NCBI GenBank assembly: GCA_050012855.1
Contig: JBEKGJ010000002.1
Coordinates: 127,228 to 191,227 of the forward strand
Source: JAJXZJ01 sp050012855
Lineage (GTDB): Bacteria; Verrucomicrobiota; Verrucomicrobiia; Limisphaerales; J093
Direction of reading: 5' to 3'
DNA length: 64,000 bases
The position numbers and the translations under genes are program-made. Of the stretch, positions 60,082-64,000 are shown one piece after another. Under the pieces are notes generated by a model. The model saw only the letters and a program-made list of their open reading frames with translations. It made no database searches and had not been told where the DNA came from. How positions within the stretch are numbered: the stretch's first letter is position 1; each line of letters begins with the position of its first letter.

Positions 60082-60155
60082 GCCAGCCGGCGCAAGTGCT
60101 CGAACGTGAACAACCCGGCGCAAGCCGGCCGGGCCGTCCACTCGGTCGGGAGATC
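60082..60155 (-). pseudogene. Internally deleted copy of the DUF971 gene
   Basis: Bases 60082-60120 match 61085-61123 (one mismatch in 39), and 60121-60155 match 61390-61424 (about five mismatches in 35). In the intact gene these segments are the 3' end and the start region, so this copy has lost about 266 bp from the middle. It lies on the other side of the PIN toxin-antitoxin pair from the intact gene. The rest of the 59949-60258 gap holds nothing else recognisable. Confidence 0.75.
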
Positions 60156-60258
60156 GGTAGTGTCTTAAATGGAAGCCTAGATTCTCTTGTTGGACTTTCT
60201 TCACAAAAGGCTCGACGGGTTACACGGCACTTGCTGGAATGGGCGTGTGTCGGACACT

Positions 60259-60456
60259 ATGAAAACGAGCACCAAAAAGACTCCGAAGAGGAATTTCGAC
60301 TACCCGAATGACACCAAGGGCGGCAAAATCGCTTTGAAGATTCGGAAAGAGGCGAACACGCTTTCAGAGCCACAGCGGGAAGCGCTTTTCAAGGCGGGAA
60401 TGCAGATTGTTTATGGGGGCACCTGCACAAAAGAAACAATTTGCGTTAGACGCTAA
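60259..60456 (+). CDS. Putative antitoxin partner of the PIN protein
   Basis: The 65-residue protein starts MKTSTKKTPKRNFDYPNDTK and is lysine-rich and mostly helical (GGKIALKIRKEANTLSEPQR). It overlaps the PIN-domain gene by 44 bp in another frame, as many small antitoxins do. I do not recognise a DNA-binding motif. The call rests on size, charge and position. Confidence 0.5.
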   Translation: MKTSTKKTPKRNFDYPNDTKGGKIALKIRKEANTLSEPQREALFKAGMQIVYGGTCTKETICVRR

Positions 60457-60925
60457 CCTTTTGTTTGATCTAGCTGCGGATCAAGATTTTGCGCATACTT
60501 TGCGGGAAGTGTTTCAAGAAAAGGGGTATCTGCTCCATGTTCCCCCAACTGTCCTTCAGGAAGTAACATACGCAGCTTGCTACAAAAGTCGAGAAGAAAA
60601 ACTTCTCGGAATGAAATGTCTTCAGAATATCAGAAATTGGGGGCTCCAGCCATTTGATCTTCCACCAGTCGGCCACGGAGTAACCGAGCAGTTTTCAAAA
60701 ATGCTTGCCCAAAAGGGACTTCTGCCTGATTCGGAATTCAACGACGGCTTGATACTCGCTGAAACATCTCTTGTAGGAATTCCCGTCCTGGTAACCTCAG
60801 ACGGCCATCTTCTTGGGATTGACCCGCAGACGCTTGCTGGTTGTTTTGTTGAATCGGATATTTCTGTGGTCCAAGTGGTTCACCCGAAGCTGTGGTTGGC
60901 AGCGATGGTACGAATGTACCGCTGA
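60413..60925 (+). CDS. PIN-domain ribonuclease-like toxin
   Basis: The 170-residue protein has PIN motifs: FALDANLLFDLAADQD (first Asp), VPPTVLQEVTYAA (Glu), LPDSEFNDGLILAETSLVGI (Asp), PVLVTSDGHLLGI (last Asp). These acidic residues bind Mg2+ in RNases of the VapC type. I chose the ATG at 60413 over an in-frame TTG two codons upstream. It is paired with the small gene just upstream. The AT-rich composition differs from its neighbours, suggesting recent transfer. Confidence 0.8.
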   Translation: MGAPAQKKQFALDANLLFDLAADQDFAHTLREVFQEKGYLLHVPPTVLQEVTYAACYKSREEKLLGMKCLQNIRNWGLQPFDLPPVGHGVTEQFSKMLAQKGLLPDSEFNDGLILAETSLVGIPVLVTSDGHLLGIDPQTLAGCFVESDISVVQVVHPKLWLAAMVRMYR

Positions 60926-61065
60926 ACCCCGCCCAGTACCGGTTATGAATCGGAAGATGGAACAGGGCGCTGTCTTTGCGAATGCGCCCGGTAGAGATGG
61001 CGCCGGGCGGCGGGTTTCAACCCGAAAGCGGATGCGGGAATGGGGATCGCACCCGCATCCCGTCT

Positions 61066-61374
61066 TCAGTCGGAGCGGAGGCTGGCCAGCCGGCGCAAGT
61101 ACTCGAACGTGAACAACCCGGCGCTGTGACCATCGCCCCAGACCGGTCGCACGGCGTACCCGCCCACCGTCTGCAGGCCGGCCAGTCGAAACGAATCCGC
61201 GCTCAAGGTTTGCTCGGGACCCTTGTGGAGGCGACCGAGCACGTCCACCTCGCCCTGGCATCCGGCGCAGGGGCAGGCACGACGGAGCGCTTCGAGCCGG
61301 AGGTAGCTCTCGGAGCCGTCCTCCCACTTGATCGCCAGTTCGCCGCCGATCGGCTGCATGTCCACGGGCCGCAT
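61066..61374 (-). CDS. DUF971 family protein
   Basis: The 102-residue protein follows the DUF971 pattern: IGGELAIKWEDGSESYLRLE, LRRACPCAGCQGE (CPCAGC is typical), a central LAGLQTVGGYAVRPVWGDGH and GLFTFEYLRRLA. This fold is also the N-terminus of gamma-butyrobetaine hydroxylase and appears beside Fe-S/ApbC genes in other bacteria; its role is unknown. I took the ATG at 61374; a GTG at 61410 would add 12 residues. It follows the methyltransferase gene in the same direction. A truncated copy lies at 60082-60155. Confidence 0.85.
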   Translation of the reverse strand: MRPVDMQPIGGELAIKWEDGSESYLRLEALRRACPCAGCQGEVDVLGRLHKGPEQTLSADSFRLAGLQTVGGYAVRPVWGDGHSAGLFTFEYLRRLASLRSD

Positions 61375-61422
61375 CGCCGTAAAATGGCGCAGGCCGGACC
61401 GGCCGTCCACTCCGTCGGGAGG

Positions 61423-62406
61423 TCACTCACGGGCGGTCGGCCCATCACGTTCGTCCACGCGCCGGTAATACTGGCGGTTGTGGAAGGAGAGCTTGCGGCG
61501 GAACCGCCAGGCTCGCAATGGATCAAGCCAGCCGGCCAGCCGTGGCAGTGTTTCGCGGCAGAACTCCTCGGAAAACCGCCGGCGCAGCCAGTTGGTGAAA
61601 CCGCCGGCACGGGTTGACTGATCGAGCGGGTTGGTCGGGGTGCCCTCGTGCCACTGGTCCACGTAATCACTTTGTTGCGGGAACTCCCGGAACGGCACCA
61701 CACTCGCCAGCTTGCGCGCCTGGACGAACAACAGCACCGGCTCATGATTCACCAGCAACACGCGCTGACGAATTGCTTGCGGATCGCTGACGGCGTAGCG
61801 GGAACTGCGAATAGGAAAAGGGTACTTCACGCCCAGAAAGCTCGCGAGGCCGGTGGTGTCCGCGACCGCGTGCAGCCGTTCCGTCTCGAACCCGTTCGCC
61901 GCACTGAGCACGCGGAAGAACAATTCCGGGCTGAATTGGTAGAAGCCATGACCGAAGTAGTTGTTGCCCGTGGTGAAGAGGAACAGGCGTCCGCCGGGCC
62001 GCACCATTTGCATGGCGTTCGCGATCGCGGTCGGGAAGTTGAAAACATGTTCGAGCGTCCCGCCGTCAATCACCGCATCGTAGCGGTCGGTCCATTCCGT
62101 CGGGATCGGCCGGTTCAGGTCGTGGATGAGGCTGGCGCCCTCGTAGCTTGAGGCGTCGCAGGCGACGACAGTTTCGGCGCCGAGGCCACGCAGGAACGCG
62201 GCGAAACGCCATTCCGCCGCCGCCAAGGAGCACTCGAAGGCAGCGGTTCCGGCCGTGGCCAGCAGTTGTGCCTCGCGCAACAACGCGGCCAACCGCTCGG
62301 GGCTGACCCACAGGCCCTGCCGGCCGAGCGTGGCCACCCGATTGAACGCCGCTCCCGACTGCCGGGCTTCGATCAGGAAGCGGACGGATTCCAGCGTCAT
62401 CCCCAT
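61423..62406 (-). CDS. Class I SAM-dependent methyltransferase
   Basis: The 327-residue protein has a Rossmann-like SAM domain: ETVVACDASSYEGASLIHDL, YDAVIDGGTLEHVFNFPTAI and VRPGGRLFLFTTGNN, then a C-terminal helical part rich in Arg and aromatic residues. The glycine-rich motif I is poorly conserved here (RGLGAETVVACDAS), so the family is clear but SAM use may be weak. The substrate is unknown. It precedes the DUF971 gene in the same direction. Confidence 0.8.
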   Translation of the reverse strand: MGMTLESVRFLIEARQSGAAFNRVATLGRQGLWVSPERLAALLREAQLLATAGTAAFECSLAAAEWRFAAFLRGLGAETVVACDASSYEGASLIHDLNRPIPTEWTDRYDAVIDGGTLEHVFNFPTAIANAMQMVRPGGRLFLFTTGNNYFGHGFYQFSPELFFRVLSAANGFETERLHAVADTTGLASFLGVKYPFPIRSSRYAVSDPQAIRQRVLLVNHEPVLLFVQARKLASVVPFREFPQQSDYVDQWHEGTPTNPLDQSTRAGGFTNWLRRRFSEEFCRETLPRLAGWLDPLRAWRFRRKLSFHNRQYYRRVDERDGPTARE

Positions 62407-62659
62407 AGTTCACGGCACATGCAGTGCGAGAATGCGGACAGACGGGCCAAGATCAAGCTGGTTTTGTGGCGCGTTGACCGACTTCCCACGGGCACGCACG
62501 GCTCCCCAGGCCGAGTCGCGGTGACTCGAACTGACAACGGGATCGCTGGTAGGCCGCGAACCGCCGGGCCGCGACGGTAACGACCGGCCGAGTGGTCCTA
62601 CAGCCATCGGCGGCACCCTGCCGCTGCGCCCTTACTGAGCGGATTGTGTCCGGAGCCGG

Positions 62660-64000
62660 TTATTGTGGGATCGGCTTGGCCAGCACCACTCGAAAACCGA
62701 TGCTGTAATTGGGCACGTTGTAACCCCAATAATTCCTGGCCGCCGACCGGCAGTTGTCAGGAGAGTGGAACCAGCTTCCACCCCGCAACACGCCGTTGGC
62801 GCCCGTCACCGGCGTCACCGGATTGGTCTGCGAACCGCCCGGCAGCGAACTCGTGTAGGAACCCCAGCACCATTCCCACACGTTGCCGCCCATGTCATAG
62901 AGTCCCCAGGGATTGGGAAGTTTCGTGGCGACCGGATGTGTCATTCCACCGCTGTTCAGCGGGCACCAGGCGTAGTTGACCAGGTTCGTGTATCCCGGGT
63001 CATCGCCGAAGAAAAAGCGGTTGGTCGTTCCCGCCCGGCAGGCATACTCCCATTCCGCCTCGGTGGGCAGGCGATAGACCATGCCCGCCGGCAGATTTCC
63101 CGCCTGGGCGGCGTTGGTCGTCAGCTTCTGGCAGAAGTTCGTTGCATCCCCGTAACCCACGACTTCAACCGGCCGCCGCAGGTCGCCGACCCAATAGGCC
63201 GGGTTGTTGCCCATCACCGCGAGGTATTCCTGTTGCGTGACCAGCGTTTTCCGCATGAAAAACCCGTCCGTGAGGGTGACGGTGGTGAGCGGGCTTTCGT
63301 CGGCGTCATGACCGACCTCGGCGGCCGGGCTGCCCATGACGAAAGTTCCGGGTTGGATATAGACCAGGTTGGCGGAATCGGGGTTGAAAACGGCGACCGG
63401 GATGGCCCGGTAATAGCGATTGGGTTTCCCGGCCGAGGAAACATCAATGACATACTGGGTCGAGTTGGTGAGGGTGACCGTCGCCAGCGACTGCCAACTG
63501 TTGGTCTGGCTGAGGGTGTCCGTGTATTGCACGGTGTAACTCTGTCCGACCTGACCTTGCACCGTGACGCGGGCGAGCATGTCCAGCGAGAGGGTGGCTT
63601 GCACCACCGGTGGATCAATGGCGACGGTGGGCGCATTGGTATAACCCGCACCGGCCGTAAGCACCACGATCCTGGCAACACTGGCATTCGACAGGATCGC
63701 GGTCGCGGTGGCGCCCGAGCCACCGCCGCCCGTGAAGGCCACGTTGGGGACCAGCGAATAACCGGACCCGCCATCCGTCACGGTCACGCTCACCACGAAG
63801 CCATTGAGGACGCTGGCAAGCGCAGTGGCTTGGGATTGCGTGATGACCGGCGGCGAATCAACGACCACCGCCGGCGCGTTGGTGTAGCCGGAACCGGCGG
63901 TGAGGACAACGATCTGGCTCACGCTGCCCTGATTGAGAATCGCGGTCGCGGTCGCCCCACTGCCGCCGCCACCGACGAAGGTCACGTTCGGGGCCTGGCC
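62660..64000 (-). CDS. Formylglycine-generating-enzyme-like (SUMF1) protein, partial
   Basis: Only the C-terminal part is in the window; the frame continues past the right edge. It begins with tandem beta-repeats (GGGGSGATATAIL, VVLTAGSGYTNAPAVVV), which recur twice, then a domain with LVYIQPGTFVMGSPAAEVGH, VTLTDGFFMRKTLVTQQEYL, YRLPTEAEWEYACRAGTTNR, GLYDMGGNVWEWCWGSY and GVLRGGSWFHSPDNCRSAAR, which match the SUMF1/FGE family across its length (residues 215-440 of the visible part). The two Cys that drive formylglycine formation are not clearly present, so it may be a binding member. Secretion is likely from the repeats, not from a visible signal. Confidence 0.85.
   Translation of the reverse strand, partial: GQAPNVTFVGGGGSGATATAILNQGSVSQIVVLTAGSGYTNAPAVVVDSPPVITQSQATALASVLNGFVVSVTVTDGGSGYSLVPNVAFTGGGGSGATATAILSNASVARIVVLTAGAGYTNAPTVAIDPPVVQATLSLDMLARVTVQGQVGQSYTVQYTDTLSQTNSWQSLATVTLTNSTQYVIDVSSAGKPNRYYRAIPVAVFNPDSANLVYIQPGTFVMGSPAAEVGHDADESPLTTVTLTDGFFMRKTLVTQQEYLAVMGNNPAYWVGDLRRPVEVVGYGDATNFCQKLTTNAAQAGNLPAGMVYRLPTEAEWEYACRAGTTNRFFFGDDPGYTNLVNYAWCPLNSGGMTHPVATKLPNPWGLYDMGGNVWEWCWGSYTSSLPGGSQTNPVTPVTGANGVLRGGSWFHSPDNCRSAARNYWGYNVPNYSIGFRVVLAKPIPQ

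Overview
The window is GC-rich (except a few AT-rich islands) and bacterial. The gene mix points to a Verrucomicrobiota member, probably of the Limisphaerales/Pedosphaera type: Tat-exported Gfo/Idh proteins, HEAT and PQQ-propeller secreted proteins, prepilin-like proteins with a C-terminal H-X9-DG motif, a formylglycine-enzyme-like protein, a multihaem cytochrome fused to TPRs and many carbohydrate enzymes. This is inferred from gene content; no rRNA or marker gene is present. I saw no tRNA, rRNA or CRISPR array.

Layout. 1-8.9 kb: surface-glycan cluster, with the end of a pseudaminic-acid-type nonulosonate operon (aldo/keto reductase, SDR, PseG-GNAT fusion, PseI), a C-methyltransferase-like protein, a flippase-like membrane protein and two glycosyltransferases. 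9.3-11.7 kb: membrane-anchored eight-haem cytochrome with HEAT and TPR domains. 11.9-18.5 kb: accessory island with a frameshifted type IIG-like restriction-modification gene carrying a hairpin-rich 209 bp insertion, DUF6883 and two DUF4926 genes, a leftover copy of the R-M gene's tail, and two unknown genes. 18.6-29 kb: amino-sugar and nucleotide-sugar genes (DegT aminotransferase, Gfo/Idh oxidoreductase, two NagB-type proteins, TauE permease, AraC regulator, GDP-mannose-3,5-epimerase-like enzyme, GHMP-kinase-like protein, cytidylyltransferase-like protein), interrupted by a REP-associated transposase with its REP palindromes. 29-36.5 kb: unknown membrane-anchored protein, ECF sigma/anti-sigma pair, exported Gfo/Idh protein, HEAT protein and PQQ propeller protein.

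36.8-38.7 kb holds what looks like a decayed integron: a truncated IntI-type integrase reading right, and to its left, reading the other way, genes separated by attC-like hairpins. A second attC-like array with two small cassette genes lies at 56.5-58.0 kb. Between them are a FucP-type sugar transporter, an ADP-forming acyl-CoA synthetase next to a CoA-transferase-GNAT fusion (40.9-44.9 kb), a recently duplicated repeat-protein pair (45-46.1 kb), a MazF/PemK-like toxin-antitoxin pair between inverted repeats (46.3-47.2 kb), an O-methyltransferase, a three-gene operon that looks like sphingolipid synthesis (48.9-52.3 kb), a large secreted serine hydrolase and a multipass membrane protein.

58-64 kb: a second REP cluster abutting a truncated prepilin-like gene, an esterase, a PIN-domain toxin-antitoxin pair next to an internally deleted copy of the neighbouring DUF971 gene, a methyltransferase, and a sulfatase-modifying-factor-like protein that runs off the right edge.

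The strongest candidates for a closer look are the integron remnant with its two attC arrays, the R-M/DUF6883/DUF4926 island, and the REP/transposase system.
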